Notes: a model not told the origin generated them from the letters alone. DNA of 64,000 nt from Mercurialis annua (GCF_937616625.2 NC_065571.1:44377651-44441650), one strand, 5' to 3'; positions 1 to 13,042 are shown, counted from the first letter of the stretch. Translations and numbers: made by a program.

Positions 1-1496
1 AAATGATTTTATATATATAATACACGAAAGTAAAGTGCAACTCACAGTGACCGCAATCCAATCACAAATATGGTCGATGAAATGATATGCCCTCGCTATC
101 CCACGTCTACTGACCTCTCTGCTCGCTGACACGTCTGATAAATAATTAACATTTAATGATTAGACGTGAATCTCGTATTCCTATACGTATAATACTTTTA
201 AGTTTTAAGATTTAGTTTTGTTTTACACTTATTTACGTATTCGATATCTCTAGTCGTATAGACGACTTAGCGAATACCATTTCTCATAAATGAGAATCGC
301 TTAACATCCTTGACGTTTCCCATTATTATTATTCATTTAAAATGTCGAGATAATCTCGAGATTAATAACTTTCCAAGTCCGAAATCTGTCCTTTAGCGTC
401 CAATTACTTTAAACGTCAAACACCTAGGTCAATTACAACTTGTATTCGCGTGGGGGCGAGTTGGGGTGCACGGGTGTGCGTTTTGGTGGGTGCACGATCG
501 TAAAACCAAGTACACGTTCGTGCACCTCAAGAGTACACGTTCGTGTACCAGGAAAAGTGCACGTTCGTGTACTTCAGGTACACGTTCGTGTACCTTGCTA
601 GGTGCACGTTCGTGTACTTCAAGTACACGTTCGTGCACCCGTGGTACACGGTCGTGTACCACGTGCACAGCCCCGGAAATCAGATTTTCCGGGGTTTCGC
701 CACAATCCCGACGTGCTAAACATACCCACGCTCAATACCCATAACCCGGTTTCTTCAAAAACGCCATAATAAACTCAAAAACATCAAATTACAACCTAAA
801 CTCGATTCTAATCAAAACAGCCAACAAACCCATCGTTTTCATGCCAAAACCCGACCTCTTACCTTAATTTGATGGTCGGAGATGATAGAGCTTCCAATTC
901 TGAAGAAATCGCCGCTTGAATCGCTCGAATCGGACGTCGAACGGAGAAACGGCGGCGAAACGATCGTAATCGGCGTTATATCTCTCAATTTCTCTCGATT
1001 CTTCATTTCCTTCTTCTGATTCATGTTTCTCTCTATATATATTTTGGAAAATATACCACTTTGGTGCTTGTTCTTTTTATTCATTATCATTTATCGTTTA
1101 AACTTTTCTTTTGTACGATTTAGTCCATAACTAAATCAATAAACTCTTAAATTATAACTTATACGTATTATTTATATCCAATAAATAATACGAAGCTCGA
1201 TATTAATACTTTCCAGTCAAAATCCAAAATTTCCATTTTCGACACAAAGTGGCTAAATTACCACTTTGGTCCCTGTATTTTATTTTGGACCTTTCTTGAC
1301 ATTTTTCCTTTTAATTCCAATTCTAACTTTAGAATTGAAATTTAGCCTTAATTTTCTCACAGTTAATTTCTCAAAACCGACCTACTTGAAACTTATTTAC
1401 TTTATCTTTTCAGAAATTCTTCTGATATCACCACTCTAGCGAATCAAAACTGGACACGTGGTCCAATTAGCTTATTAAATATTTTGGGGTATTACA
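1..1496 (+). mobile_element. Probable Ty3/gypsy-type LTR (right end), truncated by window edge
   Basis: No gene is readable here. The stretch ends near 1496 with TTTTGGGGTATTACA, which resembles the 3' end of many plant gypsy LTRs. The G+C-richer block at about 840-1030, followed by ATATATAT and a pyrimidine-rich run, resembles an LTR promoter region. No matching second LTR, primer-binding site or polyprotein is visible, so this may be a solo or truncated LTR. The call rests on general resemblance only. The palindrome array at 510-659 lies inside it. Confidence 0.35.
490..660. repeat. Array of seven 16-bp near-palindromes
   Basis: Seven copies of a 16-base unit with consensus GTRCACGTTCGTGYAC start at 510, 533, 557, 578, 602, 623 and 644, spaced 21-24 bases apart. 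A degenerate half copy lies near 490. The best copies have perfect 7-base arms (GTACACG / CGTGTAC) around a TT centre. Spacers between units are short and differ in sequence. Open frames across it on both strands are by-products of the repeat. No function is known to me; it could be an LTR enhancer-like array or a transposon subterminal repeat. Confidence 0.85.
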
Positions 1497-1913
1497 GCCT
1501 ATAATGTTTCTAGCATCTTTTTTAACATCTCGTGATAGACTTATGGGAATATCACGTTTGGAGTTGGCTCGCTGGTCCCACCTAGATCTAAAAACACAAT
1601 AGGGTTGCTTCCTCTAATTTGTTGTGTCTAATACTGGGGTGTTAAGTTCAATGGGTTTGAGTATGAACTTACCCTAGTGTTGGTGTTTGCTCCGGTGTTG
1701 TTGAGCCCATCATTGCTGGTGACATTAGATGTTTTGGAGGTGTTTAAACCTTGGGGTGGGGTGTGATCCAAGTTCTTTGGACTCCATGGGTTGCTTATTT
1801 TTCAGGGTTGATCTGTAAGACGTCATTCCTTTAATGAGATTTATTTTGAGTTCAGAAAAGTTCTTTCGATTTTGTAGTTTTCAAGTTTTTTCCATAGAGA
1901 TCGCCTATTGATG
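1497..1913. other. Gene-free stretch
   Basis: This moderately G/T-rich sequence lies between the LTR-like end and the dispersed repeat. It has no convincing open frame, RNA gene or terminal repeats. It may be old retrotransposon interior, but nothing recognisable remains. Confidence 0.4.
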
Positions 1914-2400
1914 GAGTCTGCCTTCTGATCCTGTTGATTAAACCTGCAAAACAGGATAGATAGCCAATCGGACGGTGGTTGTTTGATTAACTCTCTGATA
2001 CTAAAATCGGTTTATGCTTTGAACAACGTTTTTGCATATTGAATGCTATTATCTGTTTAGGCAATACCTTAAACTCCTTATATAGTAGTAGTTTAGAGAA
2101 TACCTAGATGAATCTAAATAGGAAAATGATTCCTATTTAATATCTTTGTATTTAATAGGTAAGTGATTCCTTATTCAAAGGATGAAGTCTTGCTCAGGAA
2201 TATCTTCTTGAATAAGTTTATCTTCTTAGATAGGAGTTTGTCTTTGAATAGGAAATTGATTCCGTATATCCGGTCTTCTAGATATTATTTCTTTCCCATG
2301 TAAATAGGTCTCCGGCAACGTGCTTTGACATATATTCTGTATGTGACCGAATCCTCTAGGAATCGATCTTTCTGGAGATTCGGGCGAATCCATCTTTTAG
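1914..2400 (+). repeat. Dispersed repeat, copy 1 (relative of 31680-32262, opposite orientation)
   Basis: The segment beginning GGAGTCTGCCTTCTGATC matches the reverse complement of the 3' part of 31680-32262. Shared landmarks come in the same order: GTCTGCCTTCTGATC, ACCTGCAAAA, CGGACGGTGGT, TTAACTCTC, AACTCCTTATATA, then runs of TAGGAAA and TTCCTAT, and a GAGATTC motif. The order, and the TATA-like ACTCCTTATATA, suggest an LTR or other non-autonomous retroelement fragment. Copies have diverged and no target-site duplication was found. Confidence 0.6.
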
Positions 2401-2476
2401 TTTTCAAACTTGACGAGTCTCGTGGACTCGAACACTGATACCCTTCGACTTTTTCCTTGGATGAGTCTTGAGATTT

Positions 2477-2684
2477 ACCCAGAAGGGCAGATCATGTACG
2501 ACTCGGTTCTATTATACTTACGATGGAATTCGGTTTCCTTCAATAATTTACACTATTAAATACTTCATGTAGTGTTCTTCACCCAGAAGGGCAGATCATG
2601 TACGACTCGGTTCCATTATACTTGTGATAGAATTCGATTTCTTTCAATAATTTACACTATTAAATACTTCATGTAGTGTTCTTT
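2477..2684 (+). repeat. 104-bp tandem duplication upstream of the biotin carboxylase gene
   Basis: Two head-to-tail copies (2477-2580 and 2581-2684) start ACCCAGAAGGGCAGATCATG and end in ATGTAGTGTTCTT. They differ at only a few positions (for example ACTTACGATGG versus ACTTGTGATAG). The second copy ends about 230 bases before the gene's start codon, so the duplication sits in the likely promoter. Confidence 0.9.
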
Positions 2685-2916
2685 AAAAAAATATCATCTT
2701 GATCCATAGATAAAAACTAAAAAAAGCAGGTAAAAGGTTAGGCTAGGCCAACTAATTAATCAGGCGGACCATTCAATACACACACACACACTCTCCCCCT
2801 CCTCGTTTCTATCGACACAATCAAACATTAGCACAAGAGAAAACCAAACCCCCCCATTTCATTTCCTCTGCTACTTCTCAACAAACACACACTCTCTCTC
2901 GCATTCCCATCTTACA

Positions 2917-5900
2917 ATGGAGGCCACATTGCCCGTTTGCACCAAATCCATCGCTGCTCAAACTCCCGTAAGTTCAAACTTTTCGAATCTAATGTTGTTT
3001 TATTCTAATGATTTATAATAACCAGCTTCTTCAAGAGTAGAAAACAGCATCCATGGCAGTAGAATAGCCATTGCCTTTGAGTTGAGCTTGTAAAACAACT
3101 TATAACTTAGCATCTTTATATAAACAAACTAAAAATACAGTAACCAACTCAATTTGCTTCAATTGATCATCTAAATTTGTTTAATTATTGCCCATGTACT
3201 CATTTAATTGACTAATTACTTTTTTAGGGTTTATTTACGGGAAGAAGTAGAGGAAGGAGTTGGAGCTCGCAATGCAGTGTTGTTAAAGTTAACAAAAGTA
3301 ATCATAATTGTTGCTTGAAACAAACACTTGGTCAGCCTCTTAAAATTACCCATAGTAAACAAGTTAATAACAGAGATGCCATTGGTTGTGGTAATGGCAA
3401 TGGTGCTCTTGGGGTTACCTGCGGCGAGAAAATATTGATAGCGAATAGAGGAGAAATAGCGGTGCGTGTGATTAGAACAGCTCATGAATTGGGTATACCG
3501 TGTGTTGCAGTTTATTCAACCATCGATAAAGACGCTCTTCATGTTAAATTAGCTGATGAATCTGTTTGCATCGGTGAAGCTCCCAGCAGCCAGTCGTCAG
3601 TATTATTGTTCTTAATTATTTTTCTCATCGTTTGTTGTTGTTGTTGTTGTGCTCGAATTTTTATATGGTTTGTTTGTTTGTTTGTTTGTTTGTTTGATCA
3701 GGTACTTATTGATTCCCAATGTTTTGTCTGCCGCCATCAGCAGCGGATGTACTATGTTGCACCCTGGATATGGGTTTCTTGCTGAGAATGCCGTTTTTGT
3801 TGAGATGTGTCGTGAACATGGAATTAACTTTATTGGACCAAATGTGAGTGCATATATCACCAATAATTTCATTACCCATTTTATGTTATAAGATTTGAGT
3901 TGAGTGACACATTTACAATACAAAACGAAATGAGTTCATTAGGTTCTGTCTAAAACAGTAACCATTTTTTAAGAGGACTTTGTAAGTTGGTGTCAGTGAG
4001 TTAAAAATGATCAACCAATTGTGAGTGGCCATTCCTTCCACAGTCATCGGGTATTAATATCGACTGTAAGGGGTCTTAGGCCTGTAGGTATTAGCTACAG
4101 ATATCATTTTCCTTCAACCCGTATACAGATAGGCTTGAAATGATGCAAAATTCTCTTGAGTTTTTTAACTAGTAAAAATGCCTTTGGTGCATTTTGGGTG
4201 GCTGATTATGTATGGCTAGACACTGATTAATATTTGTTTACTGTTTTGATGGAGCTTCTCTACTTGGTATATTGTTTGTACATAAAATGTTCTCAACACT
4301 TCTATATGTACGTTGTGACTTTTCTGATTTGACATGCGGCTTAAATATCTTGTGGGTGAAGTTTTATATCAGCATGCACTGTTTTTCTTCAAAATTTATA
4401 TCAGCTTGCATTTAGAGGATATATTACTTTGAGAAGGAAACCTGATAGAAATTTTTTAACGAAATAGAAGAAAAACATGAAGAGACAAGAAAGACTGCAG
4501 AACTGTGTTTTGTGGACTATGAATAAATAACCAACTTGGCTAAGATTTTCTATTGTGAAATATTGATATGATAAACATGTTTTCTGGTTATTTTTTATTT
4601 CAGTCATTTTTCACATGTGTTGCACATGATTATTAGTGGCACTTATCTTTTGAACATCTTTGTTCTAATAAAATACCATGAAATATTTCTGTAAGCTTTT
4701 TAAACTAGTACGTTTTATCTTTTATGTATTTAGTGTGTATCTATTTTTGAAAATCATATAAAAATAAATAATGTAACTATGATAACCATTCCACATAGAT
4801 TTAGGAATCCTAATTTGCATACTTTTATGGGTTTGAATACTTTCAAAAATATGAATGCTGTATCACATTTTTGTTTTGTTCAAATCCTTCTTGGAACTAA
4901 TTTCCTTACAATTAAACTTCTTTTGTTCAGTATAAAATACGACAAATGTAATTTCATCTCAAAGTTCATAAAGAATGTCAAACACACAATAAAATGTGAT
5001 TTTCCTTTATGGCAGCCCGACAGTATCCGAGTAATGGGTGACAAGTCAACTGCAAGAGAAACTATGAAGAATGCGGGTGTTCCAACTGTACCCGGAAGTG
5101 AAGGATTGTTACAGGTATCATCTTATTTGGCTGCTATTGGGTCTTTAAGATTGCAAAAACCTTAATGTTACACATTTAGCTATTAGTTTCTTTTTTTGTT
5201 CCTTCTTTTTTTTGGGTAAATTTATTTTATTCTTTGTGTTGATTACAATAACAAGTTCTGTTTTGTTATTATTTAACTATATTGTTATTTCAGAGCACAG
5301 AAGAAGGAATGAAGCTTGCCCATGAGATTGGTTTTCCTGTGATGATCAAGGTAAACAATATCCCCAATTGGTAATCGGATCTATTGTGGGCTAAGAAACC
5401 AAACATTTCTCTAACAGTTTCGGGCACAAAATCTAATTTCTTAGTATTTTGTTCTCTATAAAGTAGCTGGCTATGTGACTACAGATGAAAACAATCTCCA
5501 TATACTGGAGAACTATTAATGAAATTTTAAGTCCCTAAATAAGTGGATTTAATAATATGTAATAGGAGCTCGAACGGAGAACATATTTTAACTACAAGTA
5601 ATGCTCTTCAGTTGTTGGTGTTGGAGCAGTGGTTTAGTTAGGTTTTGAAATTAATATTCATTTATAACAGCTCCAGAGATGCATAATTAAATTACATTGC
5701 ATTTCACCCTTTAGGCTAAAACAGTGGTAGGTAGGATTTATGCAGTAAGGATGTTGTACCATTCTCATGCTTCCACCAATTTGTATAACATCTATTGTCC
5801 AACTTTGGTGCTTTTAGTGAACTGTAAAAGAAGATAATTACATGTTTTTTCATTGTTTTTCTTGAACATGTATGCTTATAGCCAATATTGTTGCTAACTG

Positions 5901-8900
5901 GTTATTTTAATATTAACATAATGAAGTATAAACACAAAAAAGTTACAAAAACAGCATGTCTTGAAGCTTTCTTGATCTTGTAACTGCTCTGCACTTTGTA
6001 GGCAACAGCAGGTGGTGGAGGCCGTGGAATGCGTCTTGCTAATGAACCTGATGAGTTTGTGAAGCTGCTACAGGTACTACTACCTCTTTTTAACTTTTTT
6101 TTGTTTTTGACCCCCCATTTTGAATTTATGGTTGTTAAGACAGCACTTAAAGAAAACAAGATATGCGAAAACGTCAGCAGTCTTGTATCAAACTGAGTAG
6201 AGTTCATAAGCCTCTTTTCTTTCAAAAAAAAAATCCCAAAGCTAATTTGCGCATAGAAGGGGTTTCAAATATTGTCTTTCTACTGCTGCATCACTTTAAG
6301 TTGGTGTTTTTCTGATTTTTCTTGTACTCTTTTTTTTGGTCTGTTAGGAGGCCCCTTGGGGTATAAAGCAGAGTTGGGATAGTCCCCTTCTCTTCCACTA
6401 CTGACAAAGTAACTAGGACAAAAGTTCTCCATATCCATAGAAGAGTTGCTTGTAGAATTATCTTTGTTAGAGAACAAGAAAAGAGTGAACTTTTTCAATG
6501 GATTTAATGTAACCATTAGACATAACATAGCTGCTTTTATTTTGTTGACTAGAACAATTTGTTAATCGCATGTTCACCTGGATATCAGTTATATCTTATT
6601 AATTATTTCTGCAAAATTAAGTTCTGAATCATTTCTACCTATGCGGTTGTGAAGATAATTTGGTTCCTTTTTCTTTTTTGGCTTTATAGCAAGCTAAGAG
6701 TGAGGCTGCTGCAGCATTTGGAAATGATGGGGTTTATTTGGAGAAATACATTCAGAATCCAAGGCACATTGAATTCCAGGTATATGTTACTTCTAGAAGT
6801 TACTATGAACCCAAGGTTTTCAGAAAGTGTTTTTGAAGTCCATTGGCTTCATTCTCAAAATGAATGTGATCCAAAGCATAATTTTGTAAGCACGAGGGAT
6901 AATTTTCTTAGCTTCTTTATCATAAAATGGTTATTGTGTTCTAGAATTATCAATTATGGTCCATGAGATTTAACTGCCGATTGATCATTATTCACTGCTG
7001 TGACTTGATGGCTCAAAATGTATGACATTCATGCCACATATTTAAGATTGAATTAAGCTAATGTATAATCAGAAGACACTTGAAAATGTAAAAAAACTTT
7101 ATATATTGTGTCCTACATATGAGCGTGGATGCAAAACAATTCACAGGTATCTAGATTATAGCTGAACTAGATGCCACAGTTTGTTTAATACCTGATTACA
7201 AATCAATGAATGAGTATCAACTCTTAATCCACTTATCTTGTGATCTTGCAGGTTCTTGCAGATAAATTTGGTAATGTTGTTCATTTTGGTGAACGTGACT
7301 GCAGCATCCAAGTATGATAAACCATCTAATTTTACCTGCATCTCCAGTGGATTGAAATTTGTTAATTTAATGCGCTTGAGGTTTTTGAATTCAATTGAGG
7401 GAGAACGTGTGCTAAGTAGGTTACATTAGTACCTTACACAACTTAGGAAACTATTCGTCTTGCTACTTAGTTGTGCATGTTGCTTGAGGCTAACTTGTCC
7501 ATTCTAATGCATCCTCTGGAATTTTCTGGTTTGTGTTAAAATCGCAAAATGTAGAGTTCTGGTACAAGGGTCTAAGCCATATGCTTATGACGAGTCTTCT
7601 TTATTGGTATCTTAACTGAAAGTGGGATGAGATAGCTGCAGAGTAGCTTTAATCTTAAGTTAATTTAATAGGGGCTACTATATGAATTCTTCTCTTCCGA
7701 TTTAAACAATTTGGGCTATATTTCCAAAAAATATATATAGGGCCTTTAAATCCCCTTGAATCACTTCTATACACATTAACTTAGGGCTATATCTCCATTT
7801 CTTTCCTATGCTTACACTAAAAGATCAAACCTTTACGTATTGTTTCTTCTAACCAAAGCTCTTAAAGTCGCCAATTTTAGCTTATTTTCCACACTTGGCT
7901 TTCAATTGTAGCCATTTGTTCAATTTAATATACTATTCATCCAAAAAGGCCAAAGCCGCCAAACCTTTTTGAATTACTTTAATTCGACAAAACCAAACAT
8001 TATTTCAATTGAAAGGTACTTATTAAAGTTAGGATACAATTGGTGATATTAAAAGGTTTGGTTAGAATTAAAAAAAGACAAAAAGATTTGTTTGTTTTTT
8101 TGATGAAGAGGCCTTTAAATTGAATAGTTGGCTATAGTTGAACTGTACTTATCGAAAATAAGCTAAAATTGACGATTTTATAAGCTTTGTTTAGAAATGA
8201 AACCCGTAAATGTTTTTTTTTTGGGTGAATAAGCCTTTTTTCAATTCTTTTTTGTTTTTTCTTTGTTTTTCCCTTTGCTGTTATAAACTCTTCCAAATTT
8301 GGTTTTGTTTGTGCACAGAGACGTAATCAGAAGCTGCTCGAAGAGGCACCCTCGCCGGCGTTGACCCCTGAATTGCGGAAAGCTATGGGTGATGCTGCAG
8401 TTGCAGCAGCAGCATCAATAGGATATATTGGTGTTGGAACAGTTGAGTTTCTTTTAGATGAAAGGGGTTCCTTCTACTTCATGGAAATGAACACTCGAAT
8501 CCAGGTTAGACTGTTTGGCATCTATAGTGTTAATGGACACCTGTTCTAGAGTTTGTTCAACAGTTATGCTAAAGGTTTCTCTTTTCATAAAAAATAAGGT
8601 TGAACATCCGGTAACTGAAATGATCTCCTCTGTTGACTTGATTGAAGAACAAATCCGTGTAGCCATGGGAGAAAAGCTTAGATACAAACAGGTACCAGGA
8701 AAAGGATGCCTAAAAGAATTTAACCCTAACATGTAAGGCGTGATTTTGAATTTTCACGGGGTTTCTAATGATTTGCAGGAAGATATTGTGCTTAGAGGAC
8801 ATTCAATTGAATGCCGTATCAATGCGGAAGATGCTTTTAAGGGGTTCCGACCTGGGCCAGGTATACTATCATTGTCTGGAATTATGCTCAATGTGCCTAG

Positions 8901-11900
8901 AAATTATTGCCATCTTTTTAGTATCATTTTTGGAATTATGCTCAGTGTGGAGCACACTTTAATAAGCTCTAAGATGGTTGCATAATATTTATAGTACTGA
9001 AATGAGTTTGGACTTGAAAGTTGAGCATGAACATTATGTTCTCAAGGGTTATAATCTAATGAATTGTTGCATAATATAATGGGAACACCTGAAGAAGTTA
9101 ATGTTGATATGTTCATATTGACGAAACTTCAGATCACCCTCACTTCTATAGGAATTCTTTAAAAGTAAAAATAAAAGAGTCCAAGGCCTAATTTGAAACT
9201 TTATGGATTATATTTTTGGTTTCTCTAGTACTCACTATTTTAACATTCTGATTAACAGGGAGAATAACAGCATACTTACCATCTGGAGGGCCATTTGTTA
9301 GAATGGATAGCCATGTTTACCCTGATTATGTGGTTCCTCCAAGTTATGATTCCCTTTTGGCCAAGGTTTGTCTAAGCACATTTTCTTTTATGTTTTAGTC
9401 TGACAAGATGCATGCACTAACATTCATCTAATCACCAGTTAATCTGCTGGTCTTTTATTGTTAAGGACGCATTCTATTATGATGTTTTTTCTGCCTTCTG
9501 ATTATTGATTGTTTGCGCTCTATTTGTAATTTGTATGTGTGCTCATTATACATACATGCCTGATCCACTTTGTCTTTTTGTTTGCCCCTCTGTTGTTTTT
9601 GTCTTTCCACTCAACCAACTTACATCATCTTATGCTTTTGGTTCTGGGTTCTAAATGTTTCTGTCTACCAAATATTCTTATTTTCTGTTTGATTTGTGAG
9701 ATTTTGTATGGCTTTTCATAGTTCATAGGTCTCTACATGACAGCTTGAGCTTTTGCATCGTTGTTACTGAAGTTTCTTCCTTAGGGTGTGGACTTGCATA
9801 TGCACAGGCTGGGGATTACCACTGTGCACAAAGGACCTACAAACTTAATAGGCTGAACCTATTACAATGTTTTAATTCGTAAAACATAATTTATTTGATT
9901 TTAGAATTTCTTTAAGTTTTTAGGCAGTCAAAATACCAGATAAGTAATTCAAGAATGTAGCTGAAGAGATGACTAATTTAGTCAAGGAGGTGATGACAAT
10001 GCAGATTATGTCTTATATTCTAGTATCAGAAAGAGTTTTGGCTCTTATGGTTAACTATAATTTCATTTTCGAAGTGTATGTAAACTAATCACATTGTCAA
10101 GTATAAAGAGGTTCAGAATCCTATTCCTTTTCATCTTAGCGTTGTTGACAAATGTATATTTTGTTCTTCTGTTGAACCCATTCATTAAAGCAACCATGCA
10201 TACATGCCGACTGTTTCTGTGAATTTGAACAATTTTGGTTAAATTTGATTATACTTACTGCATATGATTGGTAACTTGCAGCTTATCGTGTGGGCTCCAA
10301 CTAGAGAAAAGGCAATTGAACGCATGAAAAGAGCACTGAATGACACCATTATTACAGGCAAGTGCCCAAATTTTGATTATCTCCTCCTTTGGTCTGTCTT
10401 TGTACTTTTTGGATACATAGGAGAGATCAAACCCAATTAGAGCACAGAAACTAGAGATGAGCTCAGGCCATGAAGCTAGGGCTGCAAATGACCCGAGCAG
10501 AGGCAAGCTTAGGAGTGTTCAGAGATTAATGCCCCTTTGTCTTTGTTACTACAGTGTCAGTAGACCCTCTAAAAATATACTAAAATTTTATTGGTTGAAT
10601 AATAGAATTCTTAATTATTAAATGTGGAAGAAAGTTCGTTGTTCAAAAGTTATTAGTTTCTTAAATTTTAAATATATGAGGGACCAGGGTTGATTGTTCT
10701 ATGTTGGGTTGCTAGCTTTGCATTCATTCCTGTGGTCAAGAGCAGAGCAGGATTAAGATGTTGAAGCTTTGCACTGGCAGGACTGTGTTATAGATTTCAC
10801 ATAATAGAGGAAAATTAAAATCTTCAAATTATTATTGTGGCTCACATCTGTTTCTTCTCACGGGCTTAGTAGATCATCAATATTCGTAACTTTATTTTTT
10901 GTTACATCGGTTGCTCTAATTTATTATGTGCTTGATACTTATTGTATTTTTCTGATCTTTTTCTTTTTCTTACTCCAGGAGTTCCTACAACAATTGAGTA
11001 CCATAAACTTATTCTTGACATTGAGGTGAGAAAGCTTTATAAGATATATATCTATACTATTTAATTGTGTATTGTAGTCTGACTTCGGAAGTCGAATTCT
11101 AAAATCTAATTGTATTATTATGCCTTTCGCGCAGGACTTCAAAAATGGCAAGGTTGATACTGCTTTCATTCCAAAGCATGAGGAGGAGTTGCAGGCGGTA
11201 AGAGGCTGATTACAGTTCTCTTTTATTATTCTAGTGCTGCTTTGGACAAATATTATGCAATATTCCATTTTAGCGTTGTGTTCATCTTCTTTGTTGGCAT
11301 TGCTTTTTGTCGCATTTTTGGTCCTTGGATAGAATTAGAATGTTTTCCAGAATAATTTTTAATTAATTCCTGAAGAAAACAGAAATGATGAAACAATACA
11401 TAAGTTGGTATCTAGTTGTTAGTAGGGGTGTGCAAAAACCGCACCGGACTGTAAAACCAAACCGAACCATTGCAATTATGGTTCAGTTATCTGGTGAATA
11501 CTGTTAAGTTCGGTTTATAATTAAGCAAAAGTTCGGTGTTCAGTTTGGTTTGGACATTTTGAAAACCTAAAAAACCGAAAAACTGAATAAAAAAATAAAA
11601 AAACGTTTCTTTTTATACATAAGTTAATAAATTTCATACAACATATAAATATGCTAATAAATATATATATATAAATTTATTAGACACTAATTACTTAATG
11701 TTCAAATTAATTTTAAAGATAAAAAGATGAAGAAAAAAAATTAATAGTTTCGTTTTTTTACCAAACCGAACCGAACTTTTCGGTTTAGTTTGGTGTAATC
11801 CAAATTTAATATTCAGTTCGGTGCGGTTTGAAATTTTACAAACTTCTGTTGGTTGGTTTCGGTGGTTTCTGAACGAACCGACCAGTGTACAACCCTAGGG

Positions 11901-12038
11901 CTAGTTGTGAGGAATGTATGTATGTAAGGCTCTGTTAAAGTCTCTTATTCTATAAATTGGTTTTAGTAAAACTTTGCTACCTTTCTTATGTTGTGCCTGC
12001 AGCCACAGAAGATTGTACCAGCCAAACAATTAGTCTAA
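2917..12038 (+). CDS. CAC2: Biotin carboxylase, plastid heteromeric acetyl-CoA carboxylase subunit
   Basis: This subunit carboxylates the biotin of BCCP with ATP and bicarbonate, the first half-reaction of malonyl-CoA synthesis in the plastid. Exons: 2917-2967, 3228-3595, 3702-3843, 5016-5114, 5294-5350, 6002-6073, 6690-6779, 7252-7311, 8319-8504, 8599-8691, 8779-8860, 9259-9365, 10282-10357, 10979-11025, 11135-11197, 12003-12038. They sum to 1629 nt (542 aa), the family's usual length. Residues 1 to about 65 are Ser/Asn/Lys-rich and fit a transit peptide. Then come the N-terminal domain ([20 protein letters not shown]), the ATP-grasp glycine loop ([13 protein letters not shown]), the active-site stretch [17 protein letters not shown], and [10 protein letters not shown]. 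Introns are GT-AG except the one starting at 10358, which is GC-AG. Introns 8 and 15 hold foldback elements. The 5' leader is CA/CT-rich. No lesion is seen. Confidence 0.97.
7780..8245. mobile_element. Foldback (MITE-like) insertion in biotin carboxylase intron 8
   Basis: Within intron 8 (7312-8318) the sequence around 7868-7900 (GCCAATTTTAGCTTATTTTC) is repeated inverted near 8150-8182 (GAAAATAAGCTAAAATTGAC). Other inverted pairs flank this: CTAACCAAAGCTCTTA with TATAAGCTTTGTTTAG, and the inner TTCTAACCAAACC-like motifs. Arms exceed 100 bases but have diverged. Exact ends and target duplication are not clear. Confidence 0.6.
11420..11900. mobile_element. hAT-like MITE in biotin carboxylase intron 15
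   Basis: The terminal sequence TAGGGGTGTGCA at the left matches the right end read in reverse (TAGGGTTGTACA). The flanks carry the same 8-mer CTAGTTGT at 11412-11419 and 11901-11908, the duplication length expected for hAT elements, with three extra bases between each copy and the repeat. The interior is rich in inverted AACCGAACC / GGTTCGGT motifs and has no open frame. It lies between coding exons 15 and 16 and should be removed by splicing. Confidence 0.7.
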
Positions 12039-12695
12039 TCGCTCTCGAAATTGCAAGAGATTAAATGTGTGCCAAGTTTTCGATGAAAATGCGTGACGAG
12101 GCTTCATTTACACCACTCTTTGAATGCATTGCGTTTTTAATTTTTATTTTGGGATTATGCATGAGTTGTACTATGGACTGCTCTAGGCATGTAAGAACAA
12201 TTGATAAATTTTGACTTTCTTAATTCAATTAGTTCATATTAATTCTAATTAATGTTATATTATTCAAAAACTAAATCAATGATTATTGCTACTGTTATGT
12301 GTGACCTACAGGTTTGCACACAAACTACGCCTACAGGTTTGCACACAAACTACGAGCTTATGACATTCAGATTCGTTGAATTTTGGAACCATATTAAGTG
12401 TTATACTAGAAATATACCAAATACACTAAAAATAATTATCAGAAAAATTAGAGGCTCACCACTTAAATACCAACTTATTAAAAAAAATTAGATGTAATTA
12501 ACACCACAATGGGTTACAACTATCATCATTATTAAATAAATAATAAAGATAACACTAAAGATTTCAAGAGATTTGGCCAAATAAGCGTATGTCTTCGGAT
12601 GCTATAGAAACAGTAGACATATTTAAAGCTTTCCCGACGTTGAGACCTTACTTGATCCTCAAGCCAAACATTAAAGGCATACTTATAAATGAAAA
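12039..12695. other. 3' flank of biotin carboxylase gene, no further gene
   Basis: The first 100-200 bases are likely 3' UTR. A short direct duplication of ACAGGTTTGCACACAAACTACG lies near 12309-12354. The remainder is AT-rich with no credible open frame. Confidence 0.5.
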
Positions 12696-13042
12696 AAAGA
12701 TCAACAAGGCCTCTGAATTTTTAACATTGGGTTATTTAATCCAGTTTTACTTTTTTAAACAATTAACTCCTAAACTCTTACACTAAAGGTAAGATTACCC
12801 CATACTTTAGGTTTTTACCGCAAAAAATAGGTTTAGGATATTTCATCGTAACAATTAGAGAGCTCTCTAATTTCTTTATCGCATCCCTCACCTCTTAGCA
12901 TATGCAGTTTGTACTACACACGTTTTAGAATTCTGGGGTAATCTGACCTAAAATGAAAAAGTTTAGGGACTAGTTGCTTAAAAAAGTAAAAACTGGATTA
13001 AGTGACCTTGTGTAACAAGTTCAGGGGGCGCGCTGACCCTTT
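12696..13042. mobile_element. Foldback MITE, family A copy 1
   Basis: The right end (GGGGGCGCGCTGACCCTT) and the left end form long imperfect inverted arms. Shared landmarks are TTAATCCAGTTTT, TACTTTTTTAA and CAACTARTCCCTAAAC. It is the same family as 19611-19953, which is better preserved. No coding capacity. Confidence 0.75.

Noticed and set aside
490..660. CRISPR-like array of regular repeats
   Set aside because: Units are near-palindromes with tiny 5-8-base spacers in plant DNA with spliced genes; no array of that type occurs in nuclear genomes.
429..744. Overlapping open frames rich in VHERV / CTRS repeats
   Set aside because: Both strands are open only because the palindrome array repeats in step; no start context or family resemblance.
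5902..6225. Antisense 107-codon frame across a biotin carboxylase exon
   Set aside because: Antisense of a confirmed exon and its introns.
12589..12786. 65-codon frame near the family A foldback
   Set aside because: Half of it is MITE arm; the same sequence recurs as noncoding repeat.
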